A stretch of DNA of 64,000 nucleotides from Bifidobacterium [indicum] DSM 20214 = LMG 11587 (GTDB lineage Bacteria > Actinomycetota > Actinomycetes > Actinomycetales > Bifidobacteriaceae). Shown here piece after piece: positions 30,794-40,452 of the stretch. Position 1 is the stretch's first letter, and every line of letters begins with the position of its first letter. A program made the translations under genes and the position numbers. Below the pieces are notes generated by a model that had not been told where the DNA came from, ran no database searches, and saw only the letters and a program-made list of their open reading frames with translations. The DNA lies in assembly GCF_000706765.1 (NCBI RefSeq), contig NZ_CP006018.1, positions 1,240,001 to 1,304,000 of the forward strand, given 5' to 3'.

Positions 30794-32247
30794 TGCCTAT
30801 CGTCCTCCTGAACACGTTCCTTTGCCGCCCCTGGTTGCGAAGGCGGGGACGGAGGGGCGGGCGGCGCCTGGACAGGGACGGTGCCCGCCTTGCCTGCGGA
30901 TTTCACCTGGTGCCCGGAAGTCGGATGCGGAGCCTTGGCAGAGTCACGCACAGCGGCCTGGCTCGGCCCGCCGTCTGAGACGACCGGCCGTTCCGTGGAT
31001 GGTCTGAAACGGTCATAGGCGGCATTTGGTTCCACCCCGCTTCGAGAAGCGGGCGATTCTTGGGCCATGCCACCGGTCTTTTGGGTCCCGTCCACCTGCG
31101 CGTCCATTTTCCTAGATCCCGCATCGGCCTGCCTATCGGTCCCAACAGCCTGCCCATCGGACGAACTGCTCCCCTGGCGGGATTCAGCGCCCGTTTCCGC
31201 CTCCTGGGCCTGTCCGGCCTCATCCAGATTCTTGATTCCCTTGCCCCAGGTAAGGGTGTTCTCCACGGAGGTAAAGACCTCCCCATAGCGTCCGGTCCGA
31301 CCTGAGTGAACGGAATTCGCCAGGCGTGCTATTCCCTCATCCCCGTACTGCGAATCATGGACGGCTTCAGCCACGGCTTCTACCACCTCGACGGCACCCT
31401 TGGTCCCATCGCTTATGGGTTTGTTTCTTGGAGCCTCAACCCTGATGCGCACCTTCGGGCGTGCTCCCTGCCGGGCATCATCGAGAGCATCCCCGTCATT
31501 CGGGTCTCCGATGGCATGGTGGGCCTTGGCCTCCACCTCAGCGTCGGGGAAGAACTTCGAGGAATCGTATGAGCCATGCGCCTGGTCACGCATGATCTTG
31601 CCGGCATGGAGCTCCACCACCCGCTTGCGCATGGAGTTGACGATCTCCTCGTTGTGGGTTGCCATGACCACCGTGGTCCCCGTGCGATTGATGGCATCGA
31701 GGACCTCCATGATGCCCAGGGACGTGGTTGGATCCAGGTTGCCCGTAGGCTCATCGGCCAGAAGAATCTGCGGATGGTTCACATAGGCACGGGCCAGGGC
31801 CACACGCTGAGCCTCACCGCCGGACAGCTCGTGAGGATAGTTGTCCTCCTTGCCGGTCAACCCCACCGTCTTCAGCACCTGCGGTACCAGGGTCTTGATG
31901 GTGGAACGACGGGCACCGATGACCTCCAGGGTGAAGGCGACATTCTGCCACACCGTTTTGTTGGTCAGGAGCTTGTAATCCTGGAAAACGAAACCAATGG
32001 AACGCCTGTAACCGGGGACCTCGCTGTTGCGCAACCTCCGCAGGTCGTTCCCCGCCACTCTGATCTCACCCTCGGTGGCCTCCTCCTCATGCAGGAGCAG
32101 ACGGAGCAGGGAGGTCTTGCCGGAACCGCTGGCGCCCACCAGGAAGACGAAGTCTCCCCGATCGATTGCCAGACTGATGTTGTCCAGGGCAGGGCGGGAC
32201 CCCCTTGGGTAGATCTTGGTCACGCCATCAAGTGAAATCAGCGCCAT
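30790..32247 (-). CDS. ftsE: Cell division ATP-binding protein FtsE with long C-terminal extension
   Basis: The first 230 residues are a complete FtsE ATPase: YPRGSRPALDNISL, Walker A GASGSGKT, Q-loop FQDYKLL, signature LSGGEAQR, Walker B ILLADEPTGNLD, and switch His in MATHNEE. It energises FtsX to control septal wall hydrolysis. About 255 further residues, rich in Ala, Gly, Ser, Gln, Pro and Asp and apparently disordered, follow; a normal FtsE stops near 225-230. The total is 485 residues from the ATG at 32247 (GGAGGG upstream). The extension is in frame with normal codon use, so it is not a stop-codon artefact, and it runs directly into ftsX. Confidence 0.93.
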   Translation of the reverse strand: MALISLDGVTKIYPRGSRPALDNISLAIDRGDFVFLVGASGSGKTSLLRLLLHEEEATEGEIRVAGNDLRRLRNSEVPGYRRSIGFVFQDYKLLTNKTVWQNVAFTLEVIGARRSTIKTLVPQVLKTVGLTGKEDNYPHELSGGEAQRVALARAYVNHPQILLADEPTGNLDPTTSLGIMEVLDAINRTGTTVVMATHNEEIVNSMRKRVVELHAGKIMRDQAHGSYDSSKFFPDAEVEAKAHHAIGDPNDGDALDDARQGARPKVRIRVEAPRNKPISDGTKGAVEVVEAVAEAVHDSQYGDEGIARLANSVHSGRTGRYGEVFTSVENTLTWGKGIKNLDEAGQAQEAETGAESRQGSSSSDGQAVGTDRQADAGSRKMDAQVDGTQKTGGMAQESPASRSGVEPNAAYDRFRPSTERPVVSDGGPSQAAVRDSAKAPHPTSGHQVKSAGKAGTVPVQAPPAPPSPPSQPGAAKERVQEDDRQ

Positions 32248-32373
32248 GGACCCTCCGTTCACCGGTAATCACACCGACATTATCAACTAATACGACCTTA
32301 CTCACCGGAGAGGCACCCAATCAGGCCCGAGGGGCGAAATCATGGCATCATCTCCACGTCGTCGAGCCGGAGT

Positions 32374-33513
32374 TCACTCTCCGGCAGCCTCGCGCTCCTC
32401 CTGCTGCTCGCGACGCTGTTGGTGGCGCCAACGTATGCCGGCCTCGATGAAGGCGTCGATGTTTCCATCGAAAACCCCCTGGGTATCCGAGGTCTCATAG
32501 CCAGTGCGCAGGTCCTTGACCATCTGATAGGGATGGAGCACATAGGAACGCATCTGGTCACCCCAGCTGGCCTTGATGTCGCCGGCCAGTTCCTTCTTCT
32601 TCTTGGCCTCCTCCTCGTGACGGAGAACCAGAAGACGGGACTGGAGGACGGCCATGGCGGCCGCCCTGTTCTGGATCTGACTGCGCTCATCCTGCATGGT
32701 GACCACGATATTGGTGGGTAAGTGGGTGATACGGACCGCCGAATAGGTGGTGTTGACACCCTGTCCGCCGGGTCCTGAGGAGCAATACGTATCCACACGG
32801 ATGTCCGAATCCGGAATATCGATGTGATCGGTGGGCTCCACCAGGGGGATGACCTCGACTGCCGCGAAGGAGGTCTGCCTGCGGCCCTGGTTGTCGAAGG
32901 GGGAGATACGGACCAGCCTGTGGGTGCCGCCCTCGACCGAGAGCCTACCGTAGGCGTAGGGAGCGTCCACCTGGAAGGTGGCCGACTTGATACCGGCCTC
33001 CTCAGCGTAGGAGGTGTCCATGATCTTGGTCTTGAATCCGTGCCGCTCGGACCACCTCATGTACATACGCAGGAGCATTTGCGCCCAATCGGCTGCATCG
33101 ACGCCACCCGCTCCGGAGCGGATGGTCACTACGGCCGCACGCTCGTCGTACTCGCCGTCGAGGAGCGTCTGAATCTCCATGTCAGCCAGGTCGGAATTCA
33201 GGGATTCGACCTCCCTGTTGGCCTCCGCCAGGACATCCCGGTCATTCTCCTCGCGCCCCAGCTCCTCCAGGGTCTCCACATCATCCAGCCTGCTGGAGGC
33301 TGACTCCAGGTGCTTGAGTTGGGACTGAAGGGAGGAGAGTTTGCTGGTGACCTTCTGGGCGTTCTCCTGGTCGTCCCAAAGCCCGGGTGCACTGGCCTCC
33401 TTTTCGAGATCGGCAATCCGCGAGCGCAGACCTTCCGGGTCCAGTGCCTTGGCGATCATCTCGTACTTTGCCCGGGCCTGAGCCAGAGCCTGTGAAAAAT
33501 CAACTTCTGCCAT
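32374..33513 (-). CDS. prfB: Peptide chain release factor 2
   Basis: A 379-residue factor reading UGA and UAA. The codon-recognition tripeptide SPF is at 204-206 and the catalytic GGQ at 249-251 ([13 protein letters not shown]). The reading frame is continuous from the first ATG, so the programmed +1 frameshift found near codon 26 in many bacteria is absent, as in other actinobacteria. Its position before ftsE-ftsX-smpB is standard. The ribosome-binding site is weak (GGAATGG, further than usual). Confidence 0.95.
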   Translation of the reverse strand: MAEVDFSQALAQARAKYEMIAKALDPEGLRSRIADLEKEASAPGLWDDQENAQKVTSKLSSLQSQLKHLESASSRLDDVETLEELGREENDRDVLAEANREVESLNSDLADMEIQTLLDGEYDERAAVVTIRSGAGGVDAADWAQMLLRMYMRWSERHGFKTKIMDTSYAEEAGIKSATFQVDAPYAYGRLSVEGGTHRLVRISPFDNQGRRQTSFAAVEVIPLVEPTDHIDIPDSDIRVDTYCSSGPGGQGVNTTYSAVRITHLPTNIVVTMQDERSQIQNRAAAMAVLQSRLLVLRHEEEAKKKKELAGDIKASWGDQMRSYVLHPYQMVKDLRTGYETSDTQGVFDGNIDAFIEAGIRWRHQQRREQQEEREAAGE

Positions 33514-33690
33514 ACTGTTTCACCATTCCAAACGTCGGCACCGAACCATGCCGACAACATACGTTTTCATACCTGTTTCATCCGGATACGGTCATCCCGA
33601 CCGCCCATTACCGGAGCAGCGCCGATCCCACCAGGCACTCTCCCCACTCCCCCGACAGCGGACCCTGCGGGCAGACCGACAAGCGTGGTG

Positions 33691-33822
33691 TCAAAGACCA
33701 CTGAAAAGAGCAGGAACAAGCAGGGAACCCAGGAGGGCGACGGCTATGACGAGGCAGACCACCCGGGCCACATTCCTGCGTCTGCGCTCGCGGCGCTCAC
33801 GTTCATCCCTGTACTTGTTCAC
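33691..33822 (-). CDS. Small single-pass membrane protein, 43 residues
   Basis: A short frame from a GTG at 33822 to a TGA at 33691. The first 17 residues are highly charged and basic (NKYRDERERRERRRRN), then a single hydrophobic helix (VARVVCLVIAVALLGSLLVP) reaches the C-terminus. This is the classic layout of a tiny inner-membrane protein with its N-terminus in the cytosol. There is no Shine-Dalgarno, but TAAGAT (33831-33836) lies eight bases upstream, so translation may be leaderless. It is in the gap between prfB and the divergent dapD. The function is unknown; conservation would have to be tested. Confidence 0.55.
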   Translation of the reverse strand: MNKYRDERERRERRRRNVARVVCLVIAVALLGSLLVPALFSGL

Positions 33823-33951
33823 GGGGCACCATCTTAGCCAGGACCGGTCCCAACCTCCAAGACCGCCCGGAGCCCTGAACCGATCCTGTTCTATCCTGAG
33901 TGGAGCACGCGAGGACCGGATGGCCCGCCGGACGACAGGTAAGGAGTCGCG

Positions 33952-34947
33952 ATGACAGCAGCAGCTACAGGATGGGGCTGGGGTCTGGCCAGCTTGGACG
34001 CTCAGGGCAGGACCCTGGATGTCTGGTATCCCAAGGCGGAGATATCAACCCCACCCAGTCCGGAGAATCGTCCGGCACACGGGCTCGGGGACCTTGTGCA
34101 GGACCAGCCTGATGCCCGCGGTGTCCGCAGGCAGCCCGTCTTTACGGTGTCCGATCTTGACAAGCCCATCAAGGACGCGGCCGATGCCTACCTGCGCCTC
34201 CACCTGCTCAGCATGCGTCTGACCAAGCCCAACTCGATGAACCTCGATGGGATCTTCGAAAAGCTGACCAATGTGGTCTGGACCAACTACGGCCCCTTCG
34301 CCCCTGAGGATTTCACCCTGCGCAAGACCGACCTGCTCGGGACCGCAGCCCGATCCATGCCGGGAATCCCCGTAACCGACGTGACCGTACTCGCCATCGA
34401 CAAGCTTCCCCGGATGGTGGACTATGTGGTTCCCTCGGGTGTTCGCATCGGCAACGCCGACAGGGTCCGCCTGGGTGCCTACCTCTCGCCTGGCACCACG
34501 GTCATGCACGAGGGGTTCGTCAACTTCAATGCAGGTACGCTTGGCACCTCCATGGTCGAAGGTCGCATCTCCCAAGGGGTCGTGGTGGGCGATGGTTCCG
34601 ACATCGGTGGTGGGGCCTCCATCATGGGCACCCTCTCCGGCGGTGGCAAACACCGGGTCTCCATCGGCGAGCACTCCCTCCTGGGAGCCAATGCAGGAAT
34701 CGGCATATCCCTGGGCGACAACTGCGTGGTGGAGGCCGGCCTCTATGTCACCGCCGGAACGAAGATCACCCTGGGTGCCGAAAGTGAAGCGTCCAAGTTC
34801 CTGGGGATAAGGAAGGACACGGTCAAGGGGTCCGAAATCAGCGGCAGGGACCACCTGCTCTTCATCCGCAACTCCCAGACCGGACAGGTCCAGGTCCGTC
34901 TACGGACCAAGGGCATCGAACTGAACGACAGCCTCCACGCGAACTGA
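33952..34947 (+). CDS. dapD: Tetrahydrodipicolinate N-succinyltransferase
   Basis: A 331-residue enzyme of the succinylase branch of lysine and meso-diaminopimelate synthesis. The central part is a left-handed beta helix of hexapeptide repeats ([40 protein letters not shown]), and the N-terminal half has the actinobacterial DapD organisation. The ATG follows AAGGAG by five bases. It stands alone, with a palindromic terminator after the stop and the convergent gltA beyond. Confidence 0.95.
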   Translation: MTAAATGWGWGLASLDAQGRTLDVWYPKAEISTPPSPENRPAHGLGDLVQDQPDARGVRRQPVFTVSDLDKPIKDAADAYLRLHLLSMRLTKPNSMNLDGIFEKLTNVVWTNYGPFAPEDFTLRKTDLLGTAARSMPGIPVTDVTVLAIDKLPRMVDYVVPSGVRIGNADRVRLGAYLSPGTTVMHEGFVNFNAGTLGTSMVEGRISQGVVVGDGSDIGGGASIMGTLSGGGKHRVSIGEHSLLGANAGIGISLGDNCVVEAGLYVTAGTKITLGAESEASKFLGIRKDTVKGSEISGRDHLLFIRNSQTGQVQVRLRTKGIELNDSLHAN

Positions 34948-34961
34948 CCCCGCCTCACCAC

Positions 34962-35003
34962 AATGGACCGGTTGAAGTGATTCGATTCCTTCGCCGGTCC
35001 ATT
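34962..35003. terminator. Hairpin between convergent dapD and gltA, probable bidirectional terminator
   Basis: AATGGACCGG (34962-34971) and CCGGTCCATT (34994-35003) pair perfectly, with an additional GAAG/CTTC pairing inside the loop. T runs on both sides are short (TT), so strength is uncertain. Confidence 0.6.
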
Positions 35004-35015
35004 TGCATGCCCTGA

Positions 35016-36308
35016 TCACCGGCGTTGCTCGATGGGAATGAAGTCCCGCTTGCCCGGCCCGGTATAGACCTGACGGGGCCGTCCGATTTTCGAGGTGGGA
35101 TCGTTCATCATCTCGTGGTACTGGGCTATCCATCCAGGTATGCGCCCCAAGGCGAAGAGGGTCGTGAACATCTGGGGATCGAATCCGATGGCCCGATAAA
35201 TCAGCCCGGTATAGAAGTCCACATTGGGGTAGAGATGCCGCTCGATGAAGTAGTCATCATGAAGGGCCATGTCTTCCAACTCCAGGGCCACGTCGAAGAG
35301 GGACCTGTCGGCTGAACCCAGCTGGCTCACCTCATCGTCCATGACGGCATAGAGCCATTTCTTGGCGATTGCGGCCCTGGGGTCATAGGACTTGTATATC
35401 CGATGTCCCAGGCCCGAAATCCTGCTCCCCTCCTTCTTGGACTCCTCGACAAAGGCGCGGACGCCAAGTCCCGAGTCCCGAATCTCCTCCAATTGTCGAA
35501 GCACCTCTTCATTGGCACCACCGTGCAGGGGCCCCGAGAGGGCGTTTATACCCGCCGCCACAGCCGAATACAGGTTAGCATGGGCGGATCCTGCCACCCT
35601 GACGACCGAGGTGGAGCAGTTCTGTTCATGGTCCGCATGGATGATAAGGAGCTTGTCGAGCGCCTGGACCATAAGCGGGTTGACCTGGTATGGCTCGTAG
35701 GGAATGGCGAAACTCATCCTGAGGAAGTCCTCCACGTAGCCACGGGTCTCATCCGGGTAGAGGAGCGGTTCGTTCCGACGACGACGGTGGATCAGGGAAA
35801 CGATGGTGCGGACCTTGGCCATGATGATGGCACAGGCCTCCTCGAACCCGTCGGGGTCGCCGAATCCGCAGGTATCCGGATGGAAGGTGGCCAGGGCGTT
35901 GACCGCCGAGGCCAGGACACTCATCGGATGGGCGCTCCTGGGGAAGGAGGAGAGGAGATTACGGAAGTCCTCCCCGACAAAGGTGTGGTGGAGTATCCGC
36001 TCGCGAAATTCGTCATACTGCCTCTTGTCGGGCAGATCCCCATGAATCAGGAGCCAGGCCACCTCCAGGAAGTTCGACCCCTCGCAGAGCTCCTCGATCG
36101 GATATCCCCGGTAGCGCAGGATGGAACGTCTGCCGTCAATGAAGGTTATGGCCGACTCGCACTGGGCCGTGGTCAGGAACCCCGGGTCCAAGGTGACCCA
36201 TCCGTCGTTGCGGAGGGAGGAGACCAGGATGCCCTTGGGTCCTTCGGTGGATTCGACCAGAGGGAGATCGAACTTCGCATCTCCGACAACCAAATGGGCT
36301 GTTGACAT
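35016..36308 (-). CDS. gltA: Citrate synthase
   Basis: A 430-residue type II-like citrate synthase that condenses oxaloacetate and acetyl-CoA. The active-site residues are in HADHEQNCST, HGGANEEVLR and GLGHRIYKSYDPRA, and the substrate arginines near the C-terminus are in LYPNVDFYTGLIYRAIGF. The ATG at 36308 has GGAGGTG upstream; sixteen in-frame codons before it are excluded. Bifidobacteria have only a partial TCA cycle, so this enzyme probably serves 2-oxoglutarate and glutamate synthesis. The promoter region carries an inverted repeat (36420-36438). Confidence 0.96.
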   Translation of the reverse strand: MSTAHLVVGDAKFDLPLVESTEGPKGILVSSLRNDGWVTLDPGFLTTAQCESAITFIDGRRSILRYRGYPIEELCEGSNFLEVAWLLIHGDLPDKRQYDEFRERILHHTFVGEDFRNLLSSFPRSAHPMSVLASAVNALATFHPDTCGFGDPDGFEEACAIIMAKVRTIVSLIHRRRRNEPLLYPDETRGYVEDFLRMSFAIPYEPYQVNPLMVQALDKLLIIHADHEQNCSTSVVRVAGSAHANLYSAVAAGINALSGPLHGGANEEVLRQLEEIRDSGLGVRAFVEESKKEGSRISGLGHRIYKSYDPRAAIAKKWLYAVMDDEVSQLGSADRSLFDVALELEDMALHDDYFIERHLYPNVDFYTGLIYRAIGFDPQMFTTLFALGRIPGWIAQYHEMMNDPTSKIGRPRQVYTGPGKRDFIPIEQRR

Positions 36309-36419
36309 CCGACACCTCCATCTGCAACCGACGGACCGTCTGGCCAGTACAGCCACCAGGATCCTGGCGACGATGCGGTGTTTCCCTATACCGGCGCGGA
36401 ATTTCGGTCATACTAACAG

Positions 36420-36438
36420 ACGGAATCACTCCTTCCGT
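36420..36438. promoter_or_regulatory. Inverted repeat in gltA promoter region
   Basis: ACGGAA and TTCCGT flank a 7-base spacer about 110-130 bases upstream of the gltA start. On the minus strand a TAGTAT -10-like box follows shortly after. It is either an operator or a short terminator stem after map; no T run is present. Confidence 0.35.
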
Positions 36439-36499
36439 TACCGGAAGATGATGTCAAATCGTGCGATGCGAAAGTCCTGCAACATGGTGTGGCGGGAGT

Positions 36500-37276
36500 T
36501 CAGTCCCGACTGGTCAGGATGACCGGCCCGTCCTCGGTGATGGCGATGGTGTGCTCGCTGTGAGCACCGCGGGAACCATCGGCTGAGCGCAGGGTCCAGC
36601 CGTCCTTGGGATCCTGGAATATCTCGTCGGTGGTTGCCAGGAACCAGGGTTCGATGGCGATGACCAACCCGGGACGCAGCTTGTATCCGTGATGCGGGGT
36701 GCCGTCATTGGGGACATGCGGATCTCCGTGCATGATGCGCCCCACGCCGTGCCCGCCGAAGTCCAGGTTGACGCTGTAGCCGTTTTCGTGGGCCACCTCG
36801 CCGATTGCAGCGGATATGTCGCCCAGACGATTACCGGGCTGGGCCTGGGCTATACCGGCCGCCAAGGCATCCTCGGTGGTCTTGATCAGACGAAGGTCCT
36901 CGGGGTCGGCATCATCACCCACCACGAAACTGATGGCCGAATCACCGACCCACCCGTCGACATTGATGGCCAAGTCAAGGGAAAGCAGGTCACCGTCCTT
37001 GAGGTCATAGTCGAAGGGAACACCGTGCAGGACCGCGTCATTGACCGAGAGGCAGATGTAGTGGGCGAAGGGGCCGGTGCCGAAGTCTGGCGCATAATCT
37101 ACGTAGCAGGACGTGGCCCCCTTGCGGGACTGAATGCGCTCCTTGACATGGTTGTCCAGGTCCAGCAGATTGACCCCGGGCTTGCTCATGGCCTTGAGTT
37201 CCTTGAGGATACGACCAACGAACCTGCCGGCCGGCTTCATCTCCTCGATCTCCTGCTTGGTCTTCAGCTCAATCAT
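36500..37276 (-). CDS. map: Methionine aminopeptidase type I
   Basis: A 258-residue enzyme that removes initiator methionine co-translationally. The dinuclear metal ligands are recognisable: two Asp in SLDLAINVDGWVGDSA, His in GGHGVGRIMH, Glu in VIAIEPW and Glu in HSEHTIAI. There is no N-terminal zinc-finger extension. I use the ATG at 37276, nine bases after AAAGGA, which begins at the conserved MIELKTKQEIE. The open frame upstream is not part of the family. Confidence 0.95.
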   Translation of the reverse strand: MIELKTKQEIEEMKPAGRFVGRILKELKAMSKPGVNLLDLDNHVKERIQSRKGATSCYVDYAPDFGTGPFAHYICLSVNDAVLHGVPFDYDLKDGDLLSLDLAINVDGWVGDSAISFVVGDDADPEDLRLIKTTEDALAAGIAQAQPGNRLGDISAAIGEVAHENGYSVNLDFGGHGVGRIMHGDPHVPNDGTPHHGYKLRPGLVIAIEPWFLATTDEIFQDPKDGWTLRSADGSRGAHSEHTIAITEDGPVILTSRD

Positions 37277-37417
37277 GCCTGTACATCCTTTCGGGTTCTC
37301 CGCACACTCGCCGCCCTTGATTCTGCGGCTACCAGGTCTGAGTGGCCGTCGCTCCGCCCGGCCCACCCATGCTCTGGTATCAGTCTTATCCTGCAATAGG
37401 GACCGATGGAACGAGGG

Positions 37418-38101
37418 TCATCGTCTGCCGAACGAAAACGCCCTGATAATTGAGACGATGCCCAGAACCAGAAGGGCGCATCCACTGAAGATGACCAGGA
37501 ACATGACCGAACCCAGCGGATAGATCATGACACAGATGCCGGCCAGGATCGACACGACTCCGGAGAAGATGGCCCAACCGGAGTGAGGCATCCCCCAGGA
37601 GGCGGCCAGGCTCATGACGCCCTCCATGATCCAGCCAATGCCGACAATCATCGTAACCAGAATCGTCAGGGCCGATGCCGACAGGGCCGTGTTCTTGATG
37701 ATGACGATGCCGCCGATGGCAATCAGGGCGCCGAAGAGAATCCCCAGAATGCGCCATCCGCCCGGCAGACCCTGGGCCACGATGGAGGTAGCCAACCTGA
37801 CCACACCGGAGATGATGAAGTAGATACCGAGAATAACGGTCAGGGCAATCAGGGTCTTATCGGGCCAGAGCAGCAGAGCCAGGCCAAGAACCACTCCAAG
37901 GGCGCCCATGGCCCCAAGCACGATGCGTATGGCCTTCATGGTTCCGCCGGCCATGTCCTCGACAATCAGTCTGAAGGGGTCCATGGTGGGCATGGACCCC
38001 GACCGCGGGTATCCGGCCTGGGGATTCCCGTTACCGTACGGACCCTGGTACTGCCCGTCGCTGTACCAATCCGGATCCTGGCCCTGGTTGGGATCTGACA
38101 T
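37418..38101 (-). CDS. HdeD-family (DUF308) membrane protein
   Basis: A 227-residue membrane protein. A hydrophilic Gln/Gly/Tyr/Pro-rich N-terminus (about 1-50) is followed by six hydrophobic helices arranged as three similar pairs, each containing a G..LG/P pattern (GVVLGLALLLWPDKTLIAL; LFGALIAIGGIVII; SGVVSILAGICVMIYP). DUF308 proteins such as HdeD are linked to acid tolerance in enterobacteria; the role here is unknown. The ATG at 38101 has AAAGGGG four bases upstream. It lies on the minus strand upstream of map and divergent from the M13 peptidase gene. Confidence 0.8.
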   Translation of the reverse strand: MSDPNQGQDPDWYSDGQYQGPYGNGNPQAGYPRSGSMPTMDPFRLIVEDMAGGTMKAIRIVLGAMGALGVVLGLALLLWPDKTLIALTVILGIYFIISGVVRLATSIVAQGLPGGWRILGILFGALIAIGGIVIIKNTALSASALTILVTMIVGIGWIMEGVMSLAASWGMPHSGWAIFSGVVSILAGICVMIYPLGSVMFLVIFSGCALLVLGIVSIIRAFSFGRR

Positions 38102-38300
38102 GATGCCCCTTTCAGATGGTGTTGGCGCACCTGTACAGGTGCGCGCTCCTATGCCCAGTCTAGGCGAGGCAGAAGTCCCGACTGCGTTTTTCATCCGTGC
38201 GCTCACCCTACGCAATGCCATGCCGCCCTGGATCGACCAGGTCCAGGCGCCGGTGGGCATTGATGGCCCATGTCATAAAAAACAGTTAGGCTTGCAAGGT

Positions 38301-40394
38301 ATGAGACACGCAGCACAATCACCTGTCAGGTCCGGTCTGGACCCGACATCCTTTTCTTCCGTCATCCGGCCCCAAGACGACCTCTTCCGCTATGTGAATG
38401 GGCCCTGGATCGATACCTACACCCTTCCCGAGGACCGCTCCCGGTTCGGGTCCTTCGACAAACTCGCCGAGGATGCCGAAAGTCAGATCAGGGACATCCT
38501 GGAGGACTCAGACAGTCCCGCCACCAAATCGGCCATTCTTTACCGCAGTTTCCTCGACACCCAAGCCATTGAGGCGGCGGGGCTGGACCCGATTCGATCC
38601 GACCTGGCAGCCATCGACGCCGCCAGGGACAAGACCTCACTGACGTCCCTCCTGGGGCGGCTCAATCCCACCGGCGGCCCCGATTTCTTCGGAATAGCCA
38701 TCTACGGCGATCCGGGCAACCCTGGCACCAACGTGGCCCACATCGAGCAGGCCGGACTGGGACTACCCGATGAGGCTTATTACCGCGAAACCAACTATCA
38801 GTCGGTCCGTCAGGAGTACAAGGAGATGGTCGCCAGGCTCCTGAGGCTGGCCGCCTATGCCCCTGACCAGAGCCAGGCCATGGACCAGGCCGACAGGTTC
38901 CTGGATCTGGAGACCCGCATCGCCTCCCATCACTGGGACAACGTATCGACCAGGGATGAGGACAAGACCTACAACCCCACTGACATGGACCAGCTGCAGG
39001 AGACCCTGTCGGATTTCAACCTCTCCGCCTGGATCAAGGCCTGGCAGGCGGCCTACGATGCCAGCACGGCGTCGGCATGGCAGCCCGTAGACCTGGCCGC
39101 GGCCCTGGACCACACCATCGTCCATGAGCCGACCTTCCTGAAGGGTTTCAACGGGTTCTGGAAGGAGAGCGACCTTGAGGATCTGAAACTCTGGTCCCGG
39201 GTGCACGTCCTGATTGAGTGGGCCAGCTTCCTGACCGAGGACTTCGACACGGCCCGCTTCGATTTCTACGGAAAGGTCCTTTCAGGCACCACCCAGATGC
39301 GTGACCGCTGGAAGCGGGCTGTCTCCCTGGTGAACGGAATCAGCGGCGAAGAGGTGGGCAAGGAATACGTCAGGCGGCACTTCCCCCAGTCCAGCAAGGA
39401 ACGCATGGAGGAGCTGGTCGGTAACCTGATCGAGGCCTACCGCATCTCGATTTCAACCTCCGACTGGCTGGGTGAGGAGACCAAACTCAAAGCACTGACC
39501 AAGCTCGACAAGTTCTCTCCCAAAATCGGCTACACCGACAAGTGGCGCGATTACTCGGCGCTGCGGGTGTCGGAGGATGCAGGATTGGTGGAGAACGTAC
39601 GCCAGGCCAACCTGTACGAGTCCGGATATCAATTCGGCAAGGCCGGCAAGCCCGTCGACAATGACGAGTGGCTGATGAACCCACAGACCGTCAACGCCTA
39701 TTATGAACCGACCCTGAACGTCATCGTCTTCCCTGCCGCCATCCTACAGCCCCCCTTCTTTGACCCCGCAGCCGACGATGCCGCCAACTACGGGGGCATC
39801 GGGGCCGTAATCGGACACGAAATCGGGCACGGATTCGACGACCAGGGCAGCAAGTACGACGGAGACGGCAGACTCAACGACTGGTGGACCCCCCAGGACA
39901 GGGCCAACTTCGAAAAGCGGACCAAGGCATTGATAGAGCAGTACAACGGATTCGTTCCCGAACAGTTGGCGGAGAAGTACGCGGACGAACCCGATAAGGC
40001 ACCACATGTCAACGGGGCCCTGACCATCGGCGAGAACATAGGCGACCTGGGCGGGGTAAACATCGCCATCAAGGCCTATGCCCTGGCCCTGCAAGACGGG
40101 ACGGGGAACGATATCGACACCAGCGCCCGGGGGATGGACGAGGCCCTGGAGCAGGCGCCGTATCTGGACGGCTATACCGGCCTGCAACGGTTCTTCCTCT
40201 CCTACGCCTCCATCTGGCGAACCAAGAACCGGGACCAACTGGCCGAGCAGTATCTCCAGATCGACCCCCACTCCCCCGCCGAATTCCGAACCAACGGAAT
40301 TGCCAGAAACGTCGACAAGTTCTATGACGCTTTTACCGTGCAGACCTCAGACGGCATGTGGCTGGAACCGAAAGACCGGGTCCATATCTGGTAG
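38301..40394 (+). CDS. M13-family zinc metallopeptidase (PepO-like)
   Basis: A 697-residue neprilysin-type endopeptidase. The zinc motif is HEIGH (H506, H510) within AVIGHEIGHGFDDQG, and the third ligand Glu is in GENIGDLGG; NAYY and the C-terminal VHIW region are also conserved. There is no signal peptide, so it is cytosolic and likely trims imported oligopeptides. The chosen ATG at 38301 precedes the conserved IRPQDDLFRYVNGPW segment. A TAGGCT -10-like box ends eight bases upstream with only a cramped CAAGG site, suggesting a leaderless or nearly leaderless start. A hairpin terminator lies at 40457-40485. Confidence 0.92.
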   Translation: MRHAAQSPVRSGLDPTSFSSVIRPQDDLFRYVNGPWIDTYTLPEDRSRFGSFDKLAEDAESQIRDILEDSDSPATKSAILYRSFLDTQAIEAAGLDPIRSDLAAIDAARDKTSLTSLLGRLNPTGGPDFFGIAIYGDPGNPGTNVAHIEQAGLGLPDEAYYRETNYQSVRQEYKEMVARLLRLAAYAPDQSQAMDQADRFLDLETRIASHHWDNVSTRDEDKTYNPTDMDQLQETLSDFNLSAWIKAWQAAYDASTASAWQPVDLAAALDHTIVHEPTFLKGFNGFWKESDLEDLKLWSRVHVLIEWASFLTEDFDTARFDFYGKVLSGTTQMRDRWKRAVSLVNGISGEEVGKEYVRRHFPQSSKERMEELVGNLIEAYRISISTSDWLGEETKLKALTKLDKFSPKIGYTDKWRDYSALRVSEDAGLVENVRQANLYESGYQFGKAGKPVDNDEWLMNPQTVNAYYEPTLNVIVFPAAILQPPFFDPAADDAANYGGIGAVIGHEIGHGFDDQGSKYDGDGRLNDWWTPQDRANFEKRTKALIEQYNGFVPEQLAEKYADEPDKAPHVNGALTIGENIGDLGGVNIAIKAYALALQDGTGNDIDTSARGMDEALEQAPYLDGYTGLQRFFLSYASIWRTKNRDQLAEQYLQIDPHSPAEFRTNGIARNVDKFYDAFTVQTSDGMWLEPKDRVHIW

Positions 40395-40452
40395 GTCGTG
40401 CGGTTCCGGTCATGACTGCGGTCAACTCGCAGGCAGGACCTGACGCGTAGGT

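Noticed and set aside
33400-33513. Programmed +1 frameshift in prfB
   Set aside because: The frame is continuous from the first ATG and no in-frame UGA occurs near codon 26.
33548-33955. 135-codon plus-strand frame before dapD
   Set aside because: Arg/Ser/Pro-rich composition with no ribosome-binding site; it overlaps the better-supported 43-residue gene and the dapD ribosome-binding site.
37908-38300. N-terminal extension of the M13 peptidase frame
   Set aside because: It runs antisense through the HdeD-like gene; the peptidase family begins near 38301 where a -10 box is correctly placed.
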